A stretch of 32,974 nucleotides of DNA from Psittacicella hinzii. Its GTDB lineage: Bacteria > Pseudomonadota > Gammaproteobacteria > Enterobacterales > Psittacicellaceae. The stretch lies in NCBI RefSeq assembly GCF_003585885.1, contig NZ_NRHC01000004.1, forward strand, positions 1 through 32,974. The letters run 5' to 3'. Made by a program: the position numbers and the translations under genes. This document shows positions 20,610 through 28,729 of the stretch, piece by piece. The notes beneath the pieces were generated by a model. The model was not told where the DNA came from. It ran no database searches and worked only from the letters and a program-made list of their open reading frames with translations. Numbering within the stretch: the stretch's first letter is position 1; the number at the start of each line of letters is the position of its first letter.

Positions 20610-20698
20610 CATAACCAAAGTATTAGTTCATAGCAAAAGTACTACATAACCAAAGTAATTGCTCTTAGCTCACTGCGCCAAAGCAATTCCTCTTAGCT
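20610..20698. repeat. Decayed direct repeats after holA
   Basis: CATAACCAAAGTA occurs at 20610 and 20645. A second overlapping pair, CAAAGTAATTGCTCTTAGCT at 20651 and a copy with two changes at 20679, follows. Spacing is 35 and 28 bases. No coding role is visible. Confidence 0.55.
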
Positions 20699-20718
20699 TT
20701 GCGGCTTGCCTAAGGCAC

Positions 20719-20760
20719 AAAAATAGCTCCCCGTATCCAATCATACGGGGAGCTATTTTT
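20719..20760. terminator. Bidirectional terminator between holA and leuS
   Basis: Two 18-base arms (20719-20736 and 20743-20760) pair perfectly around a 6-base loop. The GC core CTCCCCG is flanked by A5 and T5, giving a T-run on both strands for the two convergent genes. Confidence 0.95.
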
Positions 20761-20786
20761 ATTTTGCTAATCTTACTGTGACAAAA

Positions 20787-23414
20787 TTATTTCACCACAA
20801 TATTTAATAGTTTGTTAGGTACATAAACAACTTTAGCAATTGTTAAACCTTCAGTAAATTTAGTTACGTTCTCATCAGCAAAAGCAATCTCTTTGATTTC
20901 ATCTTCAGTTGCATTTGCAGATACTTCTAAACGTGCACGTAATTTACCATTTACTTGTACCACGATTAACTTAGTATCAGTTACCATTGCTTCTTTGTCA
21001 GCTTCTGGTAATAATTCAAAGTCTAACGCACTATCTTGACCTAATAGCTTCCATAGAGCAAGCGTAATGTGTGGAGTAAATGGGTGTAATAGTTTAACTA
21101 AAGTAAAGATAGCTTCGTGCATTACTGCAAAGTCTTGCTCGGTTTCTAATGGATGTTTAGTTAAGCTATTCATTAACTCCATTACCGCCGCAATTGCAGT
21201 ATTGTAAGCTTGACGCTCTAAGTCATCACGTACTTTAACAATAGTTTGGTGTACTAAACGACGAACTTTTTTCTGTTCATTATTTAATTGCTCGTGAGCA
21301 AAAGTGAAGTCTGTAATACCTTTTTCTTTTGCACCTAGTACAACATCATGTGCTAAGTTCCAAACACGACGTAAGAAACGGCTCGCACCTTCTAGACCAG
21401 CTTCTAACCATTCGAAAGTAGCTTCAGTTGGTGCCCCGAACATAATGTATAAACGTACAGCATCCGCACCGTAGTTATCTAACATTGCTGTTGGAGAAAT
21501 ACCGTTTAGTTTAGACTTAGACATTTTTGCCATACCAGCGTAAACTACATCGTATTTACCATCTTTAGTTTTACCACTAACGATTGCACCTTTGTCATCG
21601 TAAGTAATATCAACTTGATCATGTGGTAACCATACACGTACACCATTATCATCTAGGTAATACCATGAGTGATTCAGCACCATACCTAGAGGTACATATT
21701 TAGTTACTGGCTCATCCATTTCTAGGAAGCCTGCATCACGAAGAAGTTTGTGGAAGTAACGAATGTAAATTAAGTGTAAACATGCGTGCTCAATACCACC
21801 TACATAGTTATCTACTGGTAACCAGTAGTTAGCTTCTTCTTTGTTTAAGATGCCACCTTCAAAGTTTGGACAAGTATAACGTGCATAGTACCATGATGAT
21901 TCTACGAATGTATCAAAAGTATCTGTTTCACGAGTTGCAGGTTGACCTTTATAAGTAGTTTCTTTCCACTCTTTAATGTCAACTAATGGGTTAGTGATCT
22001 CTTCACCTAAAGTTACGTTTTCCGGAAGAACAATTGGTAAATCTTGTTCTTCTATTGGTACGACTGTACCATCTGCTAAACGTACCATTGGGATTGGACA
22101 ACCCCAGTAACGTTGACGAGATACACCCCAGTCGCGTAAACGGAAGTTTACTTTAAACTCACCTTTACCTAATTCAACTAGTTTTTTACCAATAGCAGCA
22201 TGAGCTTGCTCTGAAGTTAAACCATCAAATTCACCTGAGTTTACTAGTACACCTTTTTCAGTGTAAGCGCCTTTACTGTAATCCCAAGCTTCACCATTTT
22301 CAGGTTTAATTACTTCTAATTTAGCGATATTGTATTTTTCCGCTACTTCAAAGTCACGCTCATCGTGTGCTGGTACTGCCATTACTGCACCTGTACCATA
22401 GTTCATTAGTACATAGTTAGCAATGTAAACTGGTACTTGTGCACCTGTTAATGGATGCGTTACTTTGATCCCTAGATCAAAAGCTAATTTCTCTACTGTA
22501 GATAAATCAGCTTCTGAAGTTTTCATAGTTTTACAAACTTCAACAAACTCGTTTACTTTTGCATCTTGCGCCGCAATTGCTAAAGCTAATGGGTGAGTTG
22601 CTGCTAGCGAAACAAAAGTTACACCCATGAAAGTATCTGGGCGTGTTGTAAATACCGCAAAGTCTTTTACATCATCAGCTAATTGGTATTTACCTGCGTC
22701 AGTTACGGTAAATTTAATTTCTAGACCTTCTGAACGACCAATCCAGTTACGTTGCATTTGACGTACACGCTCTGGCCATTGATCCATAGTATCAAGACTT
22801 GTTAAAAGCTCTTGTGCATAATCAGAAATACGTAAGAACCATTGATCTAGTTCTTTTTGTACAACTGGAGTATCACAACGCCAACAACAACCATCAACTA
22901 CTTGTTCGTTCGCTAATACAGTTTTATCAACTTCACACCAGTTTACTGCTGATTTTTTACGGTAAGCAATACCTTTTTTATAAAGTTCAGTAAAGAATTT
23001 TTGTTCCCACTTGTAATAGTCAGGAGCACAAGAAGTCATTTCACGATCCCAGTCGTAACTACAACCTAGGCTTTTTACCGTGTTTTTCATCTTCTCGATA
23101 TTTGCATAAGTCCATTTTGCTGGAGCTGTACGATTGGCAATAGCTGCGTTTTCTGCAGGCATCCCGAATGCGTCCCAACCAAATGGATTTAATACGTTTT
23201 TCCCTAACATACGTTGGTAACGAGCAACAACGTCACCGATTGTATAGTTACGTACGTGACCCATGTGTAACTCACCAGATGGGTAAGGCCACATTACTAG
23301 GCTATAGAATTTTTCCTTAGTAGGATCCATTTCTACGTGGAACGTATTATTCTCTTCCCAGTACTTTTGCGCTTGCGCTTCAATTTCATGGGGTTTATAT
23401 GTGTATTCGCTCAT
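20787..23414 (-). CDS. leuS: Leucyl-tRNA synthetase
   Basis: LeuS attaches leucine to tRNA-Leu. The 875-aa protein is of standard bacterial length. The class I signature is HMGH at 50-53 (in YPSGELHMGH), and KMSKS is at 630-634. Between them the editing (CP1) domain shows TTRPDTFMGVTF and the conserved GTGAVMAVPAHDERDFEVA segment. A zinc-binding region with WCEVDKTVLANEQV and CCWRC lies around 155-185. The C-terminal anticodon-binding domain ends in a VQVNGKLRARL block. The ATG has AAGG 6 bases upstream. In E. coli leuS heads the same operon as lptE-holA, but here it faces them. Its leader contains a palindrome and a long hairpin. Confidence 0.99.
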   Translation of the reverse strand: MSEYTYKPHEIEAQAQKYWEENNTFHVEMDPTKEKFYSLVMWPYPSGELHMGHVRNYTIGDVVARYQRMLGKNVLNPFGWDAFGMPAENAAIANRTAPAKWTYANIEKMKNTVKSLGCSYDWDREMTSCAPDYYKWEQKFFTELYKKGIAYRKKSAVNWCEVDKTVLANEQVVDGCCWRCDTPVVQKELDQWFLRISDYAQELLTSLDTMDQWPERVRQMQRNWIGRSEGLEIKFTVTDAGKYQLADDVKDFAVFTTRPDTFMGVTFVSLAATHPLALAIAAQDAKVNEFVEVCKTMKTSEADLSTVEKLAFDLGIKVTHPLTGAQVPVYIANYVLMNYGTGAVMAVPAHDERDFEVAEKYNIAKLEVIKPENGEAWDYSKGAYTEKGVLVNSGEFDGLTSEQAHAAIGKKLVELGKGEFKVNFRLRDWGVSRQRYWGCPIPMVRLADGTVVPIEEQDLPIVLPENVTLGEEITNPLVDIKEWKETTYKGQPATRETDTFDTFVESSWYYARYTCPNFEGGILNKEEANYWLPVDNYVGGIEHACLHLIYIRYFHKLLRDAGFLEMDEPVTKYVPLGMVLNHSWYYLDDNGVRVWLPHDQVDITYDDKGAIVSGKTKDGKYDVVYAGMAKMSKSKLNGISPTAMLDNYGADAVRLYIMFGAPTEATFEWLEAGLEGASRFLRRVWNLAHDVVLGAKEKGITDFTFAHEQLNNEQKKVRRLVHQTIVKVRDDLERQAYNTAIAAVMELMNSLTKHPLETEQDFAVMHEAIFTLVKLLHPFTPHITLALWKLLGQDSALDFELLPEADKEAMVTDTKLIVVQVNGKLRARLEVSANATEDEIKEIAFADENVTKFTEGLTIAKVVYVPNKLLNIVVK

Positions 23415-23516
23415 AATAACCTTTACTAAAATAACAATCGAAAAATAAAATTTAAGGAACTACCTTAAACTTTATTTTGTTTTTTAACATTCTCTTTGCG
23501 ATTGCGCTCTTTTAAG

Positions 23517-23567
23517 CCTTTGCCTGGTAGATGGATAAGTGCAACTTACCCATCTACTAGACAAAGG
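23517..23567 (-). repeat. Long imperfect hairpin in the leuS leader
   Basis: Arms of 24 bases pair with two mismatches and one G-T wobble around a GCA loop. Outer pairs are CCTTTG/CAAAGG, and the inner core is GTAGATGG/CCATCTAC. It starts about 100 bases before leuS. There is no adjacent T-run, so it is more likely a leader structure than a terminator. Confidence 0.7.
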
Positions 23568-23580
23568 ACAACTCAAAAAA

Positions 23581-23601
23581 GCAAAGCTTTGCACTATTTT
23601 A
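23581..23601 (-). promoter_or_regulatory. Candidate leuS promoter with a palindrome at the start site
   Basis: On the minus strand TGATAAAAT (23604-23596) resembles an extended -10. It is followed at once by the perfect palindrome GCAAAGCTTTGC (23592-23581) and six T residues. The layout could be an operator at +1, or a weak early terminator. Confidence 0.4.
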
Positions 23602-23649
23602 TCATAGTTTTCTCTTTATAAAAGTGGATTTAACCACTAGTTAAACAGA

Positions 23650-23709
23650 ACTTTGAGCTCTACTTTAAGCTGCACTTTAAGCTCAACTTTAATTCGAACT
23701 TTGAGCTGA
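23650..23709. repeat. Five 12-bp tandem repeats
   Basis: Units start at 23650, 23662, 23674, 23686 and 23698, with the consensus ACTTTAAGCTNN; each unit begins ACTTT. No open frame uses them. Confidence 0.8.
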
Positions 23710-24115
23710 ACCAAAGTAAGCTATCTCTTCTGATTAACTCACGATATTACTTCTATTAACTTACAAAGTAAGTTCGTAGCTTACGACAAAATTCTCCCTC
23801 CCTAAACTAGCACCCTGCACAAAGTAAATTCCCCCAGACAGTGCAGTTCCCCAGCCCCAAGAAAACAGTTCACTCCTTGGTAAAAGCTGGACAAAATTCT
23901 CACTAAATTTTTGCCTCAACTCCTTTCAAAATTCCTTACTTCTGTCTTTTTGCAAAAACTTACAGAGCTAGGGCACTTCATGCTAAAATTTTTCAGCAAA
24001 AACGTCATTTTTTTCTCTAAGAAGAGCGTTTTCGTAGTAATATATAGGTGTACAAATTTAAACGTTTTCCTTGTAACCATCTTTCTCTTGCCAAAAGAGA
24101 AATTTTCTATATGGA

Positions 24116-24145
24116 CTTGGGAGATTCTCCCTTGTTGGTATAAAA
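24116..24145 (+). promoter_or_regulatory. Possible promoter of the coiled-coil gene
   Basis: A TTGGGA-like -35 near 24116 and TATAAA near 24140 are separated by about 17-18 bases, leaving a leader of only about 16 bases before the ATG. The 6-bp arms GGGAGA/TCTCCC form a small palindrome within the spacer. Confidence 0.35.
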
Positions 24146-24167
24146 ACTTTTTTACTTTCTTTAAACC

Positions 24168-27100
24168 ATGGCACTATTAAAAAAAGATATCAAATTCCTC
24201 GGCGAAACATTTTCGTTTCCAATTAAAGACACGCCTGAACACCGTGTTCTTTCTGATCGTGCAGCCGATCGTTTAAACCACTACTATACTTTAGTTCTAA
24301 CTAACTACTTAAACTCGTTATCTAACCTAACCCCAGCAGAGAGAGAAGAGTACTTACTTGGCAACTATAATGTTCCTGATGACAAGAAAAATTTCTTTGC
24401 TGCTACCATCTCTTACAACGCCGTTAAAGAACTCATTGTTAACGAAGATCAGTACAAAGAACAACAAAAACGTGATCAAGCTACCATTGAAGCTATCTTA
24501 CAAGAGCAAACTAAAATCAACTCTACTCTTGCAGCCCGTACTTCTAAAGTAGAAGAACTTGAAGCTAAAGTAAGCGAGCTAAATGACAAGCTTCACAGCT
24601 TAAACTCGGACAAAAAAGCTTTACAAAGAGATTTAGAAGTTGGTAATAACCGCTATCAAGATCTTGAAAGAAACTTTAAATTCACTACTGAAAAGCTTGA
24701 TAAATCCCTCGCTCAAGCTAAAGCTGATTTAAAAGAAGCACGTGAATTAGCCGAAACTAATCAACGTCTTGCTGAAGAAAAAGCTGACAAATCTCTCCGT
24801 ACTTTACGTAACAACCTTGAAAAGCAACTTGCAGAGGAAAGAGAAAAAGCAATTCAAGAGCTTACTAGCCTCCAAGAGCGTTACAATAAACAAAACAAGG
24901 CTTTACGTGAAGCACAAGAAGACTTAACCAACAAAAACGCAAGCTTAAATGATTTAACTCGTCAATTTGATCACATTAACCGTCAATATAACGATATTAG
25001 TGACGCTTACAAAGTAATCAAAGAAAACAAAACTAATCTTGATTTAAGTTTAGCAGCAAGCAAAACTCGTATCAAACAACTTGAAGGTGATCTCGAGCAA
25101 GCCCAAAAAGAAAAAGCAGAATTCTCAGAAAAACTTTCTCAAGCAGTTACTAGTCAAGCGCATTTTGAAAAAGAGTTCAATGACCTCTTATCACGTAACC
25201 AATACGCAACCAATACCAAGGTTGAAGAACTCAAAACTCAACATCAAAAAGAACTCGAAAAACTAACTAGCCAACTAGAACAAGCTCAAACGCAAGTTGC
25301 AGAGTTAAGCCAGCAACAAACTTCTTTTGCCGACAAAACTCAACAAGTACAAAATGAACTTGCGCAAGCGCAAGCTGAAAAGCAGCGCCTCGTTGACCAA
25401 CTAGATCTTGCTAACCAAGCGCAAGAAGATTTACTTGGTGAAAAAGCGTCTCTAGAAGCTCAACTTGAGCAGTTAAACCAAGAACTAAACCAAGCGCTTG
25501 GCTTACAAACAGAACTAGAACAAGCTTTAAATGACAACCTAGCTAAAGAGCAAGAAGTTAACCAACTAACTACAAACTTAGCTAGCTTCGAAACGAAACT
25601 GACAAAACAAGACTATGCTCTACGCCAAGCACAAGAAAAACTAGATGCGAGAAAAGAACAACTTGATCTAGTTTTAGCTTACATGCCAAGTGTTGAACTT
25701 GAAGCAGAGTTAGTTGAAGCGCAAAGCCAACTAAATTCATTATTACAAGCCAAAGAAAACTTAGAGCTAGATTTAGTTGCAGCTCAAGAACAAGCTACTA
25801 AATTCGAGCAAGATTACAATGAGCTCAAAGACTTACCTGCCCAACTAGACAGCTTACGCCAAGAACATGCTGCAAGCCAAGCACAAAGCCAAGAGCAAGT
25901 TACAACTCTGCTTAAAGCTAAAGAAGAACTTGAATTCGATCTGGAAGTTGCTAAAGAACAAGCGACCAAGTTTGAGCAAGATTACAACGAACTCAAAGAC
26001 TTACCTGCACAACTCGACAACTTACGTGCAGAACTAGCGCAAAACCAAACGCAAAACCAAGAACAAGTTGCTACTTTACTTAAAGCTAAAGAAGAACTTG
26101 AATTCGATCTTGAAGTTGCTAAAGAACAAGCTACTAAGTTCAAACAAGATTACAATGAGCTCAAAGATCTACCAGCGCAATTAGCAAGCTTACGCCAAGA
26201 ACATGCTGAAAGCCAAGCGCAAAGCCAAGAGCAAGTAACAGATCTACTTAAAGCTAAAGAAGAACTTGAGTTCGATCTTGAAGTTGCTAAGGAACAAGCT
26301 ACTAAGTTTGAGCAAGATTACAATGAGCTCAAAGATCTTCCTGCGCAACTAGACAGCCTACGCGAAGAGCTAGCGCAAAAGCAAACGCAAAGCCAAGAGC
26401 AAGTTACAACCCTGCTTAAAGCTAAAGAAGAACTAGAGTTCGATCTTGAAATTGCTAAGGAACAAGCTACTAAGTTTGAGCAAAATTACAATGAGCTCAA
26501 AGACTTACCTGCGCAATTAGCAAGCTTACGTGAAGAACAGACACAAAGCCAAGAGCAAGTTACAACTCTGCTTAAAGCTAAAGAAGAACTTGAGTTCGAT
26601 CTTGAAGTTACTAAAGAACAAGCAACTAAGTTTGAGCAAGATTACAACCAGCTCAAAGACTTACCTGCGCAGCTAGCAAACTTACGTGCAGAACAGACAC
26701 AAAGCCAAGAGCAAGTTACAACTTTACTTAAAGCGAAAGAAGAACTTGAGTTCGATCTGGAAGTTGCTAAAGAGCAAGCTGCTAAGTTTGAGCAAGATTA
26801 CAACGAGCTCAAAGACTTACCTGCGCAACTAGACAGCTTACGCCAAGAGCTAGCGCACAAGCAAACGCAAAGCCAAGAGCAAGTTACAACTCTTCTTAAA
26901 GCTAAAGAAGAACTTGAATTCGATCTTGAAGCTGCTAAGGAACAAGCTACTAGGTTTGAGCAAGACTACAATGAGCTCAAAGATCTACCAGCGCAATTAG
27001 CTAGCCTGCGTAACGAGCAAGAACAAAGTACAAATCAAGTTAGTGAACTTCTGGTAGCTAAAACTACTTTAGAAGCTGACCTTGCAAGCTTAACTGAACA

Positions 27101-28628
27101 GTTAAATCGTGCTCTAGCAAAACTTGCAGAGCAAACTTCACAAAACCAAGCTTTAAACTCTCAAGTTGAGCAACTTGCACAAGAGAAAGCTCAACTAGAA
27201 CAAGCAAAAGCTCAAGTTGAACGTGAGAAAGAGCAAGTTGAACAAGAGAAAGTAGAACTGCAAGAAGCCAAAGCGCAAGTGGAACAAGCTAAAGAAAAAG
27301 TTGCTTTAGAACACGATCAAGCTAACCACAACTTAAGTGAAGTTAAAGCGCAACTAGCGCAAGCTAACTTAGAGTTAACTCAAGCGCAAGAAGCTAAAGC
27401 TAACTTAGCTAACCAAGTTGCAGCTAAAGAAACTGCCTTAGCACAAGCAACTAGTGAGTTAGCACAAGCAACTACTGAACTATCTCAAGTTCAAGCACAA
27501 CTAAGCTCTCAACAAACAGAGCTTGCAACAGCGCAAAGTTTAGCAAGTGCTAAACAACAAGAGCTTGAAGCTCAATTAACTGAACTAGCACAGTTAAATA
27601 ACCGCTTAGAAGCTAATGAGGTAGAGCTTGCAACTACTAAAGCACAGTTAGAACAGGCAACTGGACAATTAACTACTAAATCACAAGCTCAAGCGCAAGT
27701 ACAAGCAGAGTTAGCAAGTGTACAAACTCAACTAGAACAAGCTAAGAGTGAGTTATCTACAGCTCGTCAAGAGCTTAGCCAAGCGCAGCAAGGACAAGCA
27801 CAAGCTTCACAAGCGCAAACTGAACTTGCAGAGTTACGTCGCACCTCAACTGCGAAACAAGATGAGCTAACCCAACAAGTACTTGAGTTAGAACAAGCGC
27901 TTGAACTTAAAGAAGTTGAAGTTGAAAATATCCGTAACGAAAGCTTAGCAAGCCTAACAGCTTTAGTTAAAGAAAAAGAAAGCTTATTAGAACAATTAAA
28001 TACTCAACCACAAGTTGAACAAAGCGAGTACCAAAAACTACAAGACGAGTTTGCTAAATTCCGTCGTGATCATAGCTTCACAATCGAAACTCTCCGTAGT
28101 GAAAAAACTCACTTACAGCAAAAACTTGATCGTAACCAACAAGTATTAGTTGATCTAAGACAACGCTACGATAATCAAATTAAACAGCTTAAAACTAACA
28201 GTCAAGCTGGCAATGACTTAGCGCAAGCGCAAGAGCGTATTGCTCAACTAGAACAAACGCTTGCAAGCAAAGAACAAGAGTTAACCAACCTGCAAACTGA
28301 GCTTACAAGTAAACAAGCACAACTTGATAAGCAAGAACAGCAATCTAACTCTCAAGCTCCAAGTAGCAAAGCTGACAATCAAGTAATGCGTGTCGTTTTC
28401 TCTGACAATCCAATCGTTGCTAAACGCCAAGAAAATGTATTAGAAATCCTCGGACGTGAAAGAGTACGTTTCCAATCATTTAAAGAAGGCTTTAGTCAAC
28501 TGCAAACTAAGATGAAAGAGAAAGTAGCTCAAGAGGCACCTCGTTCAACCTTTAACAAAGCCCAACATGAGCTGACGCAATTACAAAAACAATTAGAGAA
28601 AATCATGGAAGAAGTTAAAAAGCTTTAA
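24168..28628 (+). CDS. Giant coiled-coil protein with ZapA-like N-terminal domain
   Basis: The 1486-residue protein is almost wholly helical, rich in Gln, Glu, Leu, Ala and Lys. Residues 1 to about 115 resemble ZapA, the FtsZ-ring cross-linker: DIKFLG at 7-12 matches the family's start DIxIxG, AADRLN at 32-37 matches AADxLN, and FFAATISYNAV at 76-86 matches the AALNISYEL helix that begins the ZapA dimer coiled coil. About 20 residues are inserted between them. From about 88 to the end is coiled coil; 524-959 is eight repeats of 56 or 52 residues. The last 100 residues form a distinct segment (VMRVVFSDNPIVAKRQENVLEILGR is not repeated elsewhere). No signal peptide or membrane segment is seen. 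The ZapA link is by eye; the alternative is an unrelated filament or SMC-like protein. No Shine-Dalgarno is present. Confidence 0.6.
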   Translation: MALLKKDIKFLGETFSFPIKDTPEHRVLSDRAADRLNHYYTLVLTNYLNSLSNLTPAEREEYLLGNYNVPDDKKNFFAATISYNAVKELIVNEDQYKEQQKRDQATIEAILQEQTKINSTLAARTSKVEELEAKVSELNDKLHSLNSDKKALQRDLEVGNNRYQDLERNFKFTTEKLDKSLAQAKADLKEARELAETNQRLAEEKADKSLRTLRNNLEKQLAEEREKAIQELTSLQERYNKQNKALREAQEDLTNKNASLNDLTRQFDHINRQYNDISDAYKVIKENKTNLDLSLAASKTRIKQLEGDLEQAQKEKAEFSEKLSQAVTSQAHFEKEFNDLLSRNQYATNTKVEELKTQHQKELEKLTSQLEQAQTQVAELSQQQTSFADKTQQVQNELAQAQAEKQRLVDQLDLANQAQEDLLGEKASLEAQLEQLNQELNQALGLQTELEQALNDNLAKEQEVNQLTTNLASFETKLTKQDYALRQAQEKLDARKEQLDLVLAYMPSVELEAELVEAQSQLNSLLQAKENLELDLVAAQEQATKFEQDYNELKDLPAQLDSLRQEHAASQAQSQEQVTTLLKAKEELEFDLEVAKEQATKFEQDYNELKDLPAQLDNLRAELAQNQTQNQEQVATLLKAKEELEFDLEVAKEQATKFKQDYNELKDLPAQLASLRQEHAESQAQSQEQVTDLLKAKEELEFDLEVAKEQATKFEQDYNELKDLPAQLDSLREELAQKQTQSQEQVTTLLKAKEELEFDLEIAKEQATKFEQNYNELKDLPAQLASLREEQTQSQEQVTTLLKAKEELEFDLEVTKEQATKFEQDYNQLKDLPAQLANLRAEQTQSQEQVTTLLKAKEELEFDLEVAKEQAAKFEQDYNELKDLPAQLDSLRQELAHKQTQSQEQVTTLLKAKEELEFDLEAAKEQATRFEQDYNELKDLPAQLASLRNEQEQSTNQVSELLVAKTTLEADLASLTEQLNRALAKLAEQTSQNQALNSQVEQLAQEKAQLEQAKAQVEREKEQVEQEKVELQEAKAQVEQAKEKVALEHDQANHNLSEVKAQLAQANLELTQAQEAKANLANQVAAKETALAQATSELAQATTELSQVQAQLSSQQTELATAQSLASAKQQELEAQLTELAQLNNRLEANEVELATTKAQLEQATGQLTTKSQAQAQVQAELASVQTQLEQAKSELSTARQELSQAQQGQAQASQAQTELAELRRTSTAKQDELTQQVLELEQALELKEVEVENIRNESLASLTALVKEKESLLEQLNTQPQVEQSEYQKLQDEFAKFRRDHSFTIETLRSEKTHLQQKLDRNQQVLVDLRQRYDNQIKQLKTNSQAGNDLAQAQERIAQLEQTLASKEQELTNLQTELTSKQAQLDKQEQQSNSQAPSSKADNQVMRVVFSDNPIVAKRQENVLEILGRERVRFQSFKEGFSQLQTKMKEKVAQEAPRSTFNKAQHELTQLQKQLEKIMEEVKKL
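25737..27044 (+). repeat. Eight tandem coiled-coil repeats of 168 or 156 bp
   Basis: The unit contains LLKAKEELEFDLEVAKEQAT and FEQDYNELKDLPAQL, with variable ends such as QKQTQSQEQVT. Lengths in order are 56, 56, 56, 56, 52, 52, 56 and 52 residues. Nucleotide identity is high between units, pointing to recent duplication. The first and last units are the most diverged. Confidence 0.9.
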
Positions 28629-28682
28629 TAAAGCTCGCTTTACCCAAATCTTTAATTGTTTGCTAAACTAACTTACATAAAT

Positions 28683-28716
28683 GCCCACTAAAGAAACCTC
28701 TTTAGTGGGCTTGTTT
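28683..28716 (+). terminator. Intrinsic terminator of the coiled-coil gene
   Basis: GCCCACTAAAGA (28683-28694) pairs perfectly with TCTTTAGTGGGC (28699-28710) around an AACC loop, followed by TTGTTT. Confidence 0.85.
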
Positions 28717-28729
28717 ACTCAAAGTTATT

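Larger units (their letters stand above)
23415..24167. other. Intergenic region between leuS and the coiled-coil gene
   Basis: The leuS-proximal part holds small inverted repeat TTTAAGG/CCTTAAA (23451-23457/23463-23469), a long hairpin at 23517-23567 and a 12-bp palindrome at 23581-23592. Next is a 12-bp minisatellite at 23650-23709. A C-rich block at 23796-23858 follows. The last 170 bases are AT-rich, with a possible promoter at 24116-24145. No gene is supportable. Confidence 0.6.

Noticed and set aside
23512..23553. 13-codon leader peptide (MGKLHLSIYQAKA) before leuS
   Set aside because: Only two leucines in 13 codons and no Shine-Dalgarno; this is not enough to propose leucine attenuation by a leader peptide.
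23517..23567. MITE or IS remnant
   Set aside because: No target-site duplication or second copy is seen in the window; the hairpin alone is not evidence of a transposon.
23911..24180. 89-codon plus-strand frame before the coiled-coil gene
   Set aside because: TTG start with no ribosome site, Phe-rich composition typical of AT-rich non-coding DNA, and it runs into the start of the next gene.
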